Assembly: GCA_902518075.1 (NCBI GenBank)
Contig: CABYEX010000001.1
Span: 25,594 to 89,593 of the forward strand
Source of the DNA: Halieaceae bacterium
GTDB taxonomy: Bacteria > Pseudomonadota > Gammaproteobacteria > Pseudomonadales > Halieaceae
DNA length: 64,000 nucleotides
Reading direction: 5' to 3'
Below, in pieces: positions 6,978 through 15,026 of the stretch. The notes beneath the pieces were generated by a model that saw only the letters and a program-made list of their open reading frames with translations, searched no databases and was not told the origin of the DNA. A program made the position numbers and the translations under genes. The first letter of the stretch is position 1. Each line of letters starts with the position of its first letter.

Positions 6978-9497
6978 TCACTGGTTATCGACTCTTAGAT
7001 GATCTAAGGCGCCATTAAGAAAGGGCAGGTATCGCTTCCACTTTTCTGAGCTTCCCTGATATACCTTCTGCCGAACTTGCATAGCAGATGCTGTAGCAAC
7101 GCCTCTAATGTTGTTTTGCGGCGATAAGCAAGCGTCATCCCACCCAAGCCCCAGATGATCTATTAGGTTGCGGGTTTCCTCCTCTTGATTCTCTGTTAAC
7201 GCGTCGTAATCCAGGTCATAGATTCTGTTGGGCAGCGTCAGGCACCAATATTTCATTAGATCTTGATATAGCTCGTGATAGTGCAGAATGTCATCAAGGC
7301 TGTAACAATAGCCCAGAGAGTCATTGACAAAATATTGTGTGTAATTTGCCCAGCAGACCGCCGCTGGATCTCTTTTCACATGAATTATTTTAACTTCTGG
7401 GAGGGCCGTTGCGATTAGACCGAGAAAGCGAAAATTCTGTGGCATCTTATCTGTAACGATGGCGTTGCCTTCTGAGCGTTTCTGTAATGCATTTCGATAC
7501 TGCTCTCTGAAGGTCGTGAGAGCTTCTCTATCGATTGGCGTTTGATCAACCACCAATGAACTTCCAAATTGGGATACAAAAGGAAGTTCTCCTGCGCCCG
7601 TGACCAGCGGATGCGATGAAATGATTTGCTCTACCAATGTCGTACCGGAACGAGGCATACCCACTGTGAAAACAGGGGCAGGTTCAGTGGCAACAATTGT
7701 TGGCTCAAAAGTATGTCCAACCATGCGTGGGTAACTCGCTTTGAGCCTCTCAAATAACTTCTTATCTTGTGCTTTTTCATAACCCAACTGTTTTTTGCGC
7801 AGAGCATTGCCCTCAGCGTAAAACTGGAAAGCAGTGGCATAATCTTGCAGATCCTCAGCGGCTTTAGCTAAGGCAAAGCAAATGTGGCAACGATTTTTCT
7901 CAGAACTAACAGGGTCACGATAAAGCGCGTGCATCTGACAGAACTGCTCATCCTCCGATAAAAACTTCTTCGTGGTCGCCAGATTACGGTGGGCTTCGGC
8001 ATAGTCAGGCTTCAATGCTATCGCTTTTCTATAGCTGGCTTCAGCTTCGTCTAGTCTGCCCAGTACTCTGAGCGTGTTACCCAAGTTGTTGTGGGCTTCG
8101 GCATAGTCAGGCTTCAGGACTATCGCTTGTCTCAGGCTAGCCTCAGCTTCGTCTAACCTTCCTAGCTCTTTGAGCGTGTTGCCCAAGTTGTTGTGGGCTT
8201 CGGCATAGTCAGGCTTCAGGGCTATCGCTTGTCTACGGCTTGTTTCAGCTTCGTCTAACCTTCCTAGCTCTCGGAGCGTGTTACCCAAGTTGTTGTGGGC
8301 TTCGGCAAAATCAGGATTAAGTGCTATCGCTTGTCTAAGGCTAGCCTCAGCTTCGTCTAAACCTCCTAGCTCTAGGAGCGTGTTACCCAAATTGTTGTGG
8401 GCTTCGGCCAAATCAGGATTCAGTGCTATCGCTTGTCTAAGGCTAGCTTCAGCTTCGTCTAACCTTCCTAGCTCTATGAGCGTGTTACCCAAGTTGTTGT
8501 GGGCTTCAGCATAGTCAGGCTTAAGTGCTATCGCTTTTCTATAGCTGGCTTCAGCTTCGTCTAACCTGCCTAGCGCCTTGAGCGCGGCACCCAAGTTACT
8601 GTGGGCTTCGGCATAGTCAGGCTTCAGTGCTATCGCTTTTCTATAGCTGGCTTCAGCTTCGTCTAGTCTGCCCAGTACCTTGAGCGTGTTACCCAAGTTA
8701 TAGTGGGCTTCAGCATAGCCTGGCTTCAGTGTTATCGCGTTTCTATCGCTAGCTTCAGCCTCGTCTAGTCTGCCCAGTACCTTAAGCGTGTTACCCAAGT
8801 TATAGTAGGCTTCAGCATAGTCAGGCTTCAGTGCTATCGCTTCTCTAAGGCTAGCCTCAGCCTCTTCTAACCGCCCTAGTTCTGCGAGCGTGGCACCCAA
8901 GTTACTATGGGCTTCAGCATCCTGTGGTGATAGGTCTACAGCTTCCTGCAGGGGCAAAAATGATTCGTTTACTCTTCCAGCCTGTTTGAAAACAGCCCCC
9001 AACACCTTCCATCCAAATGGATGTTTGGGGAACTGTTGAGTGAGTAATTTGGCGAGTTCTTCAGCTTCTTCCAATTTGCCCGTCTGATAATGCTCCAGAA
9101 GATTGTTGAGTTGACTATATGGTGGCTCTGCACCTGATGAACCGACCTTTAGCCGCTGTTTGATAGCGTGCAGCTTGTCTAAGGACACTCCAGACCTCTC
9201 TCCCTCAACCAAGACACGCTTGGCCTCCTCAAAACGCTCCAGCTTTATCAGCGCATCTATGTAGCTCAGCCAAAACTGCTCTATCTGGGGATTAGTTTCC
9301 AAAGCCAGCTTGAAGAGGGGAATAGCTTCAAGAGGCTTACCAACCGCCACAGCCAACGCACCCAAATTATGGTTGGCATCAGGATGATTGGGCTGGGCTT
9401 GCAGGATTGCACGATAAAAGCGTTCAGCTTCTTGCAGCTTACCTTCTGTGTGTGTCGCAACGGCTTGATGCAATGCTTGGTCTACTGTCAGTTCCAT
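6978..9497 (-). CDS. TPR-repeat sulfotransferase
   Basis: The 839-residue two-part protein has an N-terminal stack of tetratricopeptide repeats (two diverged ones, then nine nearly identical 34-residue units of the AEAHNNLGNTL type). A C-terminal sulfotransferase domain from about residue 600 contains the PAPS 5'-phosphosulfate loop VGMPRSGTTLVEQII and a downstream LIDHLGLGWDDACL region. It has no signal peptide or membrane segment. TPR-sulfotransferases transfer sulfate from PAPS to proteins or glycans; the acceptor here is unknown. No PAPS-synthesis genes are in view. The repeat units are also near-identical as DNA, which makes copy number likely to vary. Confidence 0.9.
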   Translation of the reverse strand: MELTVDQALHQAVATHTEGKLQEAERFYRAILQAQPNHPDANHNLGALAVAVGKPLEAIPLFKLALETNPQIEQFWLSYIDALIKLERFEEAKRVLVEGERSGVSLDKLHAIKQRLKVGSSGAEPPYSQLNNLLEHYQTGKLEEAEELAKLLTQQFPKHPFGWKVLGAVFKQAGRVNESFLPLQEAVDLSPQDAEAHSNLGATLAELGRLEEAEASLREAIALKPDYAEAYYNLGNTLKVLGRLDEAEASDRNAITLKPGYAEAHYNLGNTLKVLGRLDEAEASYRKAIALKPDYAEAHSNLGAALKALGRLDEAEASYRKAIALKPDYAEAHNNLGNTLIELGRLDEAEASLRQAIALNPDLAEAHNNLGNTLLELGGLDEAEASLRQAIALNPDFAEAHNNLGNTLRELGRLDEAETSRRQAIALKPDYAEAHNNLGNTLKELGRLDEAEASLRQAIVLKPDYAEAHNNLGNTLRVLGRLDEAEASYRKAIALKPDYAEAHRNLATTKKFLSEDEQFCQMHALYRDPVSSEKNRCHICFALAKAAEDLQDYATAFQFYAEGNALRKKQLGYEKAQDKKLFERLKASYPRMVGHTFEPTIVATEPAPVFTVGMPRSGTTLVEQIISSHPLVTGAGELPFVSQFGSSLVVDQTPIDREALTTFREQYRNALQKRSEGNAIVTDKMPQNFRFLGLIATALPEVKIIHVKRDPAAVCWANYTQYFVNDSLGYCYSLDDILHYHELYQDLMKYWCLTLPNRIYDLDYDALTENQEEETRNLIDHLGLGWDDACLSPQNNIRGVATASAMQVRQKVYQGSSEKWKRYLPFLNGALDHLRVDNQ
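7989..8912 (-). repeat. Nine tandem 102-bp TPR-coding repeats
   Basis: In-frame tandem units of 102 bases inside the TPR-sulfotransferase gene. Each codes one 34-residue TPR, and the units differ by only a few bases. Variants such as ELGRLDEAE and VLGRLDEAE alternate in blocks, which suggests recent duplication and gene conversion between units. Confidence 0.85.
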
Positions 9498-9519
9498 TTT
9501 AATTACTCAAGCCCTCGCC

Positions 9520-9543
9520 GGAGATGGAGATGGAGATGGAGAC
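9520..9543. repeat. Hexanucleotide microsatellite (GGAGAT)n
   Basis: GGAGAT is repeated almost four times, 23 to 46 bases upstream of the TPR-sulfotransferase start codon, in its leader or promoter. A change of copy number would alter promoter or leader spacing. Confidence 0.75.
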
Positions 9544-9633
9544 ACCTTTAGGCAATCAGAGGACAAAGACTACTTTTACTCCGCTTACCCTTAAAAAATA
9601 GGCGGAAGGCGCGCCTTTAAGGTGACCTAAATA

Positions 9634-9682
9634 TCTTGAGGCGGTAATCTTCACAATCACAACGGCGGTTAGCCCCCTCCCC
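9634..9682 (+). repeat. Hairpin repeat H4
   Basis: Fourth copy. GAGGCGGTAA (9638-9647) faces TTA-g-CCCCCTC (9669-9679), with the conserved middle TCACAATCACAACGGCGG. A 12-bp palindrome AAGGCGCGCCTT lies just upstream at 9606-9617. The rest of the 9.5-9.85 kb gap shows no gene. Confidence 0.7.
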
Positions 9683-9855
9683 CCCCTGCAAAAATCCTCA
9701 GACACGCCAAAAGTACAGCACGCCTCTGCACAACCGGCGAGGGTTATTCCTGCAGCGATCGATGGTCTTTACCCCCGATATCGCGGAGTGAGTTGGGGAG
9801 TGACGTTCTTAACTAATTTATAAGTGACTGAATTATATATATTATAGGATTAATA

Positions 9856-9931
9856 TGGTGCCGGAGATAGGAGTCGAACCTACGACCTTCGCATTACGAA
9901 TGCGCTGCTCTACCAACTGAGCTACACCGGC
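9856..9931 (-). tRNA. tRNA-Thr (CGT)
   Basis: A complete cloverleaf reads on the minus strand: GCCGGTG acceptor, D-arm TAGCTCAGTTGGTAGAGC, anticodon arm GCGCATTCGTAATGCG with loop TTCGTAA (anticodon CGT), T-arm with TTCGACT, and encoded CCA. It is very like E. coli tRNA-Thr(CGT). One oddity is a T-T apposition at the sixth acceptor pair (GCCGGTG against CTCCGGC). Confidence 0.95.
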
Positions 9932-9942
9932 ACGGGCCGCGG

Positions 9943-9971
9943 ATGTTAAGGAAAAGCCCTGTCCGGCTCAA
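9943..9971 (-). promoter_or_regulatory. Sigma70-type promoter of tRNA-Thr
   Basis: Read on the minus strand, -35 TTGAGC (9971-9966) and -10 TAACAT (9948-9943) are separated by exactly 17 bases. A G/C-rich discriminator follows before the tRNA, as is typical of stringently controlled stable RNA genes. Confidence 0.65.
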
Positions 9972-10098
9972 TACCCCCTGATCCAAAGCGCGAAGGAATG
10001 GCTGATCACATTACACCGACAGGCATCGCCTCTCATTTTCACCATTTTGTGTTCGTATACGCATGGTTTAATGCCAGCATGAATACAGGTCTCTCCAC

Positions 10099-11070
10099 GT
10101 GAACCGATATCTGGTAACTGGCGCCGCTGGGTTTATTGGCGCCAGTGTTGCGCAAGCGCTGCTCAAGGCGGGCTGTGAGGTTGTGGGCGTCGACAGTCTC
10201 AATGACTATTACGACGTCAGTCTCAAGCAATATCGACTGAAACCTCTAATCGACCACTCCAGGTTTTCCTTTGTTCAGGGTGACCTCTCTGATGGTCAGA
10301 TCGTTGACTTGCTCTTTGCTCAGTACGATTTTGACTGCGTGCTGCACCTCGCGGCACAAGCGGGGGTCCGGTATTCTCTGGAGAACCCAGAGGCCTATAT
10401 CCAAAGCAATATAGTCGGCTTCCAGTACCTCATTGATGCTTGCCGCGCAAAGCCTCCCGCGCATTTCGTATTCGCCTCTTCCAGCTCTGTCTACGGGAAC
10501 AGCGACAGGGAATGGTTCTCCGAGACGGACCCCACCGACACACCGGTCAGCCTGTATGCGGCGACCAAAAAATCCAACGAGATGGTGGCCAGCACCTACG
10601 CTCATCTCCATGGTCTGCCATCGACCGGGCTCCGCTTCTTTACCGTTTACGGCCCTGCCGGACGGCCTGATATGGCCTACTTCGGCTTTACCAAAGCCAT
10701 CGTCGGAGGCACGCCGATTCAGGTATTCAACGAAGGTCAGCTCGAGCGAGACTTTACCTACATCGATGACATTGTGAGTGGTGTGGTAGCGGCCGCTGCA
10801 ACGCCGCCGTCAGATCTTGAAGTACCCTATCGCTTGCTCAACCTAGGCAATCATCAGCCCGTTAAGCTCGCGGAATTTATTGCCACGCTGGAAGGTCTGT
10901 TAGGCAAAGAAGCCAACAAACAGCTGGCGGGTATGCAGCCCGGCGATGTCTATCGCACCGCAGCTAATATCGATGCGGCGAAGGCGTTGGTGGGCTTCGA
11001 ACCCAGCACTGATCTCGCCACCGGGCTCGGGCACTTCGTGGCGTGGTACCGCGACTACTACCAGGTGTGA
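10099..11070 (+). CDS. NAD-dependent UDP-sugar epimerase (UDP-glucuronate 4-epimerase-like)
   Basis: The 323-residue extended SDR begins with a GTG at 10099 and the Rossmann motif TGAAGFIGA. It follows with VDSLNDYYDVSLKQYRL, characteristic of UDP-glucuronate/UDP-galactose 4-epimerases of the LpsL/WbpP type, then HLAAQAGVRYS. The catalytic set is SSSSVYG and Y-x3-K (YAATKKSNE). It would supply UDP-galacturonate or a related sugar for surface polysaccharide. No glycosyltransferase or Wzx/Wzy gene is adjacent, so it is an isolated copy. It converges on the exported VOC gene at 11080, with only nine bases between them. Confidence 0.88.
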   Translation: MNRYLVTGAAGFIGASVAQALLKAGCEVVGVDSLNDYYDVSLKQYRLKPLIDHSRFSFVQGDLSDGQIVDLLFAQYDFDCVLHLAAQAGVRYSLENPEAYIQSNIVGFQYLIDACRAKPPAHFVFASSSSVYGNSDREWFSETDPTDTPVSLYAATKKSNEMVASTYAHLHGLPSTGLRFFTVYGPAGRPDMAYFGFTKAIVGGTPIQVFNEGQLERDFTYIDDIVSGVVAAAATPPSDLEVPYRLLNLGNHQPVKLAEFIATLEGLLGKEANKQLAGMQPGDVYRTAANIDAAKALVGFEPSTDLATGLGHFVAWYRDYYQV

Positions 11071-11079
11071 TCCCCTGCG

Positions 11080-11631
11080 CTACGGCGCGTTACTCAGCTC
11101 GTACAACAGTATGGCATGACCCCCCGGGCTGGTAATCATCGCCTCGCGGAATAGCATACCCTCTGGGGTGACGTCCGTCACCGTCTCACTCACTGGCGCC
11201 CCCGCGGCTGCGGCAAGCGCCAGCGTGTTATCTATACTAATAACCTCGACCACTGTGACAACAGAATTAGGCTCGTCAGGGTCCGGCCCTGGGGCCTCGG
11301 GGTGCTCAATCAAAAACAACCCCCGAGCTTCAGTGGAGGTCGACAACAATGCCCGGCGAATCGGTTTGGAGGCATCGATGTTAAATACAGGCCCTAAAAA
11401 TGGCTCGCCGCCCGGCGGTAACGTGCCTTCATAATTGAGCGTGAAGCCAATCACTCGGGTAAAAAAAGAAATCGACTTATTGAGGTCTGGCGTCATCAGC
11501 GAGATGCGCTTGATTCGGGAGGTCTGCGCCTCGGCAGACACGGCCAGCAGACAACACAGCAGAGCCATGCCGATAAGCTGTGGCCAGGGCATACTGTGCT
11601 TAACCATGGCTTTCATTTCATACTGCAGCAT
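11080..11631 (-). CDS. Exported single-module VOC protein
   Basis: Starting at ATG 11631 (AGGAG eight bases upstream) the product is 183 residues. It has a signal peptide ending near AVSAEAQ, then a VOC module (IKRISLMTPDLNKSISFFTR to GHAILLYEL). It is the last gene of a minus-strand operon and follows the two-module VOC gene by 19 bases. Export is unusual for VOC enzymes, so it probably acts in the periplasm. The position equivalent to the first metal histidine is not conserved (KRISLM), so it may bind a substrate without metal. Confidence 0.82.
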   Translation of the reverse strand: MLQYEMKAMVKHSMPWPQLIGMALLCCLLAVSAEAQTSRIKRISLMTPDLNKSISFFTRVIGFTLNYEGTLPPGGEPFLGPVFNIDASKPIRRALLSTSTEARGLFLIEHPEAPGPDPDEPNSVVTVVEVISIDNTLALAAAAGAPVSETVTDVTPEGMLFREAMITSPGGHAILLYELSNAP

Positions 11632-11650
11632 TGACGCGTCTCCTGTTAGC

Positions 11651-12736
11651 TCACTTCTCAAAGAATTGCATGATCGACCCGTCCGGTGTCTTCACCGAAA
11701 ACAGCTCGACCTCTCCTATCTCGCCCAACTCAGCGGTGCCCGTATCTCGCCAAAGGCTGCCGCCGCGCGCCTCGATCAGCGCCTTCGCGGCGTCGATATC
11801 GTCCACCGGGTAGCGAACCGCAAGAATGCCGAGGTTAGGCGCCTCGCACCGATTTGAATAGTCAAAGCCCTCGATCCCCATGACTTCGATCATCTCCATC
11901 CGGCCAAACTCGCCAGCGACCGGATACACGATGCCCGCACGGTAGGGCACCGAGGTGGTCAGACTCAGCGGGATGCCAATCGGCGTGGGCGTGGGGGTTT
12001 TGGCGATGTAGGGTTTGCCCTTGTAAAAAGTGCCGAACCCCAAGATTTGGGTAAAGAAGTCATAGGCGACGTCGCGGTCTGCCACCATTTGCATCATGTT
12101 AAAGGGCGCGGTCATGCGCTCGAAGTCTGGAATGGCTTCGGGTAGCGGCGGACTTAATCGATCATAGCTTTGCACCTGCACTCCGTCGGGCCCGCGGTAG
12201 ATCACCACGCGCAGATCCGACGTGCCAAAGTTGAGCGCGGTAATCGGCGTTTCGGTCCACCAGCCGAGCCGTATAGCGTCATCGTAAATCGACTGCATGT
12301 CTTTGACGCGAATCATCACGCTGAAATAACAGCCCGTATCCCAGGCTCTGGCGCCCGGACGCATCGGCATCCGCCTGCCCGCATTTTCAAAACTCACCAG
12401 CCGAACATGGCCGAAGTCGCCGCCCATCGGCGCGCGCAGTAACAAGTAATCGCCGCGGGCTTCGGGGGCTAACCCCCACGCGGCAATCGAGGAAGCCGAC
12501 AAGCTACCGCGCCCCAGCTCCTCGTAGCCGCCGATCTCCTTGAAGAAGCGGGCGGTCACATCAGGGTCTGTGACACTGAGCACCGCCTCGCGCCAGGGCC
12601 TGTCCGTAATCGGCTCGGCGGCGAGTGCCTGACTTCCGCCGATCCATGCCGCGCTCGCGATAACGCTCAAAAAAACAGCGAGGGAGGCGCGAAAGTGCTG
12701 CGCCTGTGCGCGGCATCTATTAAGTGTTGATTTCAT
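11651..12736 (-). CDS. Exported two-module VOC protein
   Basis: From the ATG at 12736 (AGAGGGCGAG upstream; the ATG at 12784 is less likely) the product is 361 residues. A signal peptide ends near SQALAAE, followed by two VOC modules (WREAVLSVTDPDVTARFFKE and FNMMQMVADRDVAYDFFTQI). The modules lack clear histidine ligands at the usual first-strand positions. It resembles the other VOC proteins of this operon at 11080 and 15019. Being exported, it may handle or bind a ligand in the periplasm before transport. The enzymatic role is unknown. Confidence 0.82.
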   Translation of the reverse strand: MKSTLNRCRAQAQHFRASLAVFLSVIASAAWIGGSQALAAEPITDRPWREAVLSVTDPDVTARFFKEIGGYEELGRGSLSASSIAAWGLAPEARGDYLLLRAPMGGDFGHVRLVSFENAGRRMPMRPGARAWDTGCYFSVMIRVKDMQSIYDDAIRLGWWTETPITALNFGTSDLRVVIYRGPDGVQVQSYDRLSPPLPEAIPDFERMTAPFNMMQMVADRDVAYDFFTQILGFGTFYKGKPYIAKTPTPTPIGIPLSLTTSVPYRAGIVYPVAGEFGRMEMIEVMGIEGFDYSNRCEAPNLGILAVRYPVDDIDAAKALIEARGGSLWRDTGTAELGEIGEVELFSVKTPDGSIMQFFEK

Positions 12737-12805
12737 TGTCTCGCCCTCTTTATTGTCATTGTGTGCATTAATCGTCATAGTCATCCCGCGACGGTGACGT
12801 CGCTG

Positions 12806-13780
12806 TTACTCGTCGTTCACCAGTATCACTTTTCCAAAGTGAGTGCGCTCGTCAACCATCTCATGCGCCCGCACCAACTCAGACATCGGCAGCACGGTGC
12901 CGACAACCGGCACCAACTCGCCGCTGGCAAACAAAGGCAGCCCTCTCGCACGAAAATCGGGCATGGTCTCGGTCATGAACGCCTGGCTGGTCGAGATACT
13001 CATCGACAGGAGCTGGATATTCAAAATACCGATCCGCAGGTTGAAGGTGATATCGCGACCGCCGGTACTACCGAACATCACCACCCGGCCGTCCATTCCC
13101 ATGGAGTCGATCAGGTCATCGGCCGTCGCGTCACCAATGGTCATAAGGCCAATATCCATCCCCTGACCATCAGTCAACGCAGCCACCTGCTCCGACACCG
13201 AGTCACTGGTGTAATTGACCACCGCGTCGCAACCCATCGAGGTCGCGTGTGCCAACTTGTCATCACGACTCGCCGTGCCCAGGGCCCAGCATCCGGCTTG
13301 CTTGGCCAGTGCCAGTGCGGCGCTACCCACACTGCCGCCCACCGCCTCGACCAGAATGCGGTCCCCGGCCTTCATGCACCCTAACGTATAAAGAGCGTGC
13401 CATGCTGTTAACCAACCTACCGGTATCGCTGCGCCCTCGGCGAAGCTCAGGTTATCGGGCAGCAACATCAGGTGGTCGGGGTCGCAGTCCACGACTTCCG
13501 CGTGGGCACCACGGACACGGCCAAAGACCCGGTCACCTGCATTAAACACAGTAACGCCCGCGCCCACGGCCTCGACGGTGCCTGCGACCTCCATGCCCAT
13601 AACAAAAGGTAACTCCTGACCGCTGTAGTCCCCGGCGCGCATGCGTGTCTCGGCGAAGTTGATGCCGCTGGCGCGCACCCGCACCCTGACCTCCTGTGGC
13701 GCGAGCTCCCCCAGATCAAGTGCCTCCCAGACCATCACCTCTGGCCCACCAAACGCTGCAACGCGATATCCCTTAGCCAT
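12806..13780 (-). CDS. MDR-family NADPH:quinone oxidoreductase/alcohol dehydrogenase-like protein
   Basis: The 324-residue medium-chain dehydrogenase/reductase starts YRVAAFGGPEVMVWEALDLG. It has the substrate-domain motif GINFAETRMRAG and the cofactor motif VGGSVGSAALALAKQ. It lacks the structural-zinc cysteines and the catalytic-zinc set of alcohol dehydrogenases, so it belongs to the zinc-independent quinone oxidoreductase or enoyl reductase branch. It overlaps the MFS gene by eight bases (ATGGCTAA), so the two are probably translationally coupled. The operon as a whole suggests uptake and reduction of a small organic substrate. Confidence 0.87.
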   Translation of the reverse strand: MAKGYRVAAFGGPEVMVWEALDLGELAPQEVRVRVRASGINFAETRMRAGDYSGQELPFVMGMEVAGTVEAVGAGVTVFNAGDRVFGRVRGAHAEVVDCDPDHLMLLPDNLSFAEGAAIPVGWLTAWHALYTLGCMKAGDRILVEAVGGSVGSAALALAKQAGCWALGTASRDDKLAHATSMGCDAVVNYTSDSVSEQVAALTDGQGMDIGLMTIGDATADDLIDSMGMDGRVVMFGSTGGRDITFNLRIGILNIQLLSMSISTSQAFMTETMPDFRARGLPLFASGELVPVVGTVLPMSELVRAHEMVDERTHFGKVILVNDE

Positions 13781-15026
13781 GACTCGGCTGCGCCTCCTTA
13801 CCTATCCGATTGACGATATCCTCGACCTCCAGCCCCGAAGGGAGGGAGTCAAGGGTCAAATACAATAGCCCTGCCAGCGCGAGCGGCACGCCCACTAATG
13901 TCGCGTATCCCAGGTGCCAGCCCCAGGACTCGATGGCCAATGACACGGTGTAGGGCCCTGCTGCCGACCCCAAGGTGACAGCCAGCGACCCGCAACAGGC
14001 CATGGCAAGGGCACGGATACGCGTGGGGAAGACCTCCGCCAAGTACGCGAACTTCACCGCCGCCGAGCCATAAAAAAACATGCTCATCAGCGCGTACACG
14101 AGCAGGATCTGACCAAAGCTGGTCGGCACCCAGACCAGTACCTGGAACAACATCGCCCCCAACAGTGTCCACAACACCACTGTATTGCGACGCGTCCACA
14201 CTCGCTCGCCAATCCACGCCGCGAGCACGTAACCCAGCACGCCAATCGCATTGCCCGCGCCAATCAACAGCGAAAAATTGAAGGCATCCAGCGCGCGAAC
14301 CTCGCGCAGAAAACTCGGGAACAAAAAAATGGACGCCGCATACGCCCAGACGAATAAAAACTGCGTGATAAATAGTGTGATCGCCCGCTCGCGAATGCCA
14401 GTTGCAAACAGATCGGAAAACCGCGGCGGCGACTCCGTTGATCGCGCCGCTACCGACCGGGGTGGTTCCCGCAAGTAACGCCGCACGACCCACACCATCG
14501 GGAGGCTGACCAGGCCCACCCAAAACAACTGGCGCCAGCCGTATTCAGTGAGTAACCACATCGACCACAGTGAGGCCAGCGTCCAACCGAGCGGATAGCC
14601 AATTTGTAGTAACCCCATAAACAAGCCGCGGAGCCGGGCCGGCATTTCTTCAGTGATGATGGCGCCGGTGATCGGATAAGTCAGCCCGCCCACCGCAATG
14701 CTCGCTCCGCGAAACGCTGTAAGCGTCGCCACACCCGACGCGATGCTAATCAGCGCCACCAGAAAGGAAGAACCCAGCAGGGAAAATTGAAACAGAGGCA
14801 GCCGCCCCATTCGGTCGGCCAACCAACCCAGCACCACTAATAGCGCTCCACCTAATAAAAAAGCGGAAGACACAATGGCCATCACTTCACTCAGCGTCAG
14901 CCCGAACTCGGCGCGAATCGCTGGCACCGCGTAACCAAATAACGCCAGATCCATCTGCGCCATGGTGTAGGCAATGAGGCAAATAACAAAGGCACGCAGG
15001 GGGTAGCCTCGAACAGAGTCAGACAC
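13773..15026 (-). CDS. MFS transporter
   Basis: The product is about 417 residues with twelve hydrophobic segments. The conserved loop 2-3 motif appears as GWLADRMGRLPLFQ, with another at FPTRIRALAMACCGS. A GTG start at 15026 overlaps the end of the upstream VOC gene by eight bases; ATG at 15050 is an alternative, and the ATG at 15137 overlaps too far. The family includes aromatic-acid and sugar-acid:H+ symporters (AAHS-like and ACS-like). Its place between VOC and MDR genes suggests import of the substrate those enzymes process. Confidence 0.88.
   Translation of the reverse strand: MSDSVRGYPLRAFVICLIAYTMAQMDLALFGYAVPAIRAEFGLTLSEVMAIVSSAFLLGGALLVVLGWLADRMGRLPLFQFSLLGSSFLVALISIASGVATLTAFRGASIAVGGLTYPITGAIITEEMPARLRGLFMGLLQIGYPLGWTLASLWSMWLLTEYGWRQLFWVGLVSLPMVWVVRRYLREPPRSVAARSTESPPRFSDLFATGIRERAITLFITQFLFVWAYAASIFLFPSFLREVRALDAFNFSLLIGAGNAIGVLGYVLAAWIGERVWTRRNTVVLWTLLGAMLFQVLVWVPTSFGQILLVYALMSMFFYGSAAVKFAYLAEVFPTRIRALAMACCGSLAVTLGSAAGPYTVSLAIESWGWHLGYATLVGVPLALAGLLYLTLDSLPSGLEVEDIVNRIGKEAQPSHG

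Noticed and set aside
7989..8912. CRISPR array
   Set aside because: The regular repeats are contiguous, in frame and code TPR units; there are no spacers and no cas genes.
4041..9682. Integron cassette array with attC sites
   Set aside because: The hairpin repeats separate single genes and end GTTAGCC, but the attC consensus GTTRRRY is not met, the genes point both ways, and there is no integron integrase.
12761..13384. 207-residue frame antisense to the MDR gene
   Set aside because: Histidine- and arginine-rich shadow of a G/C-rich gene on the other strand.
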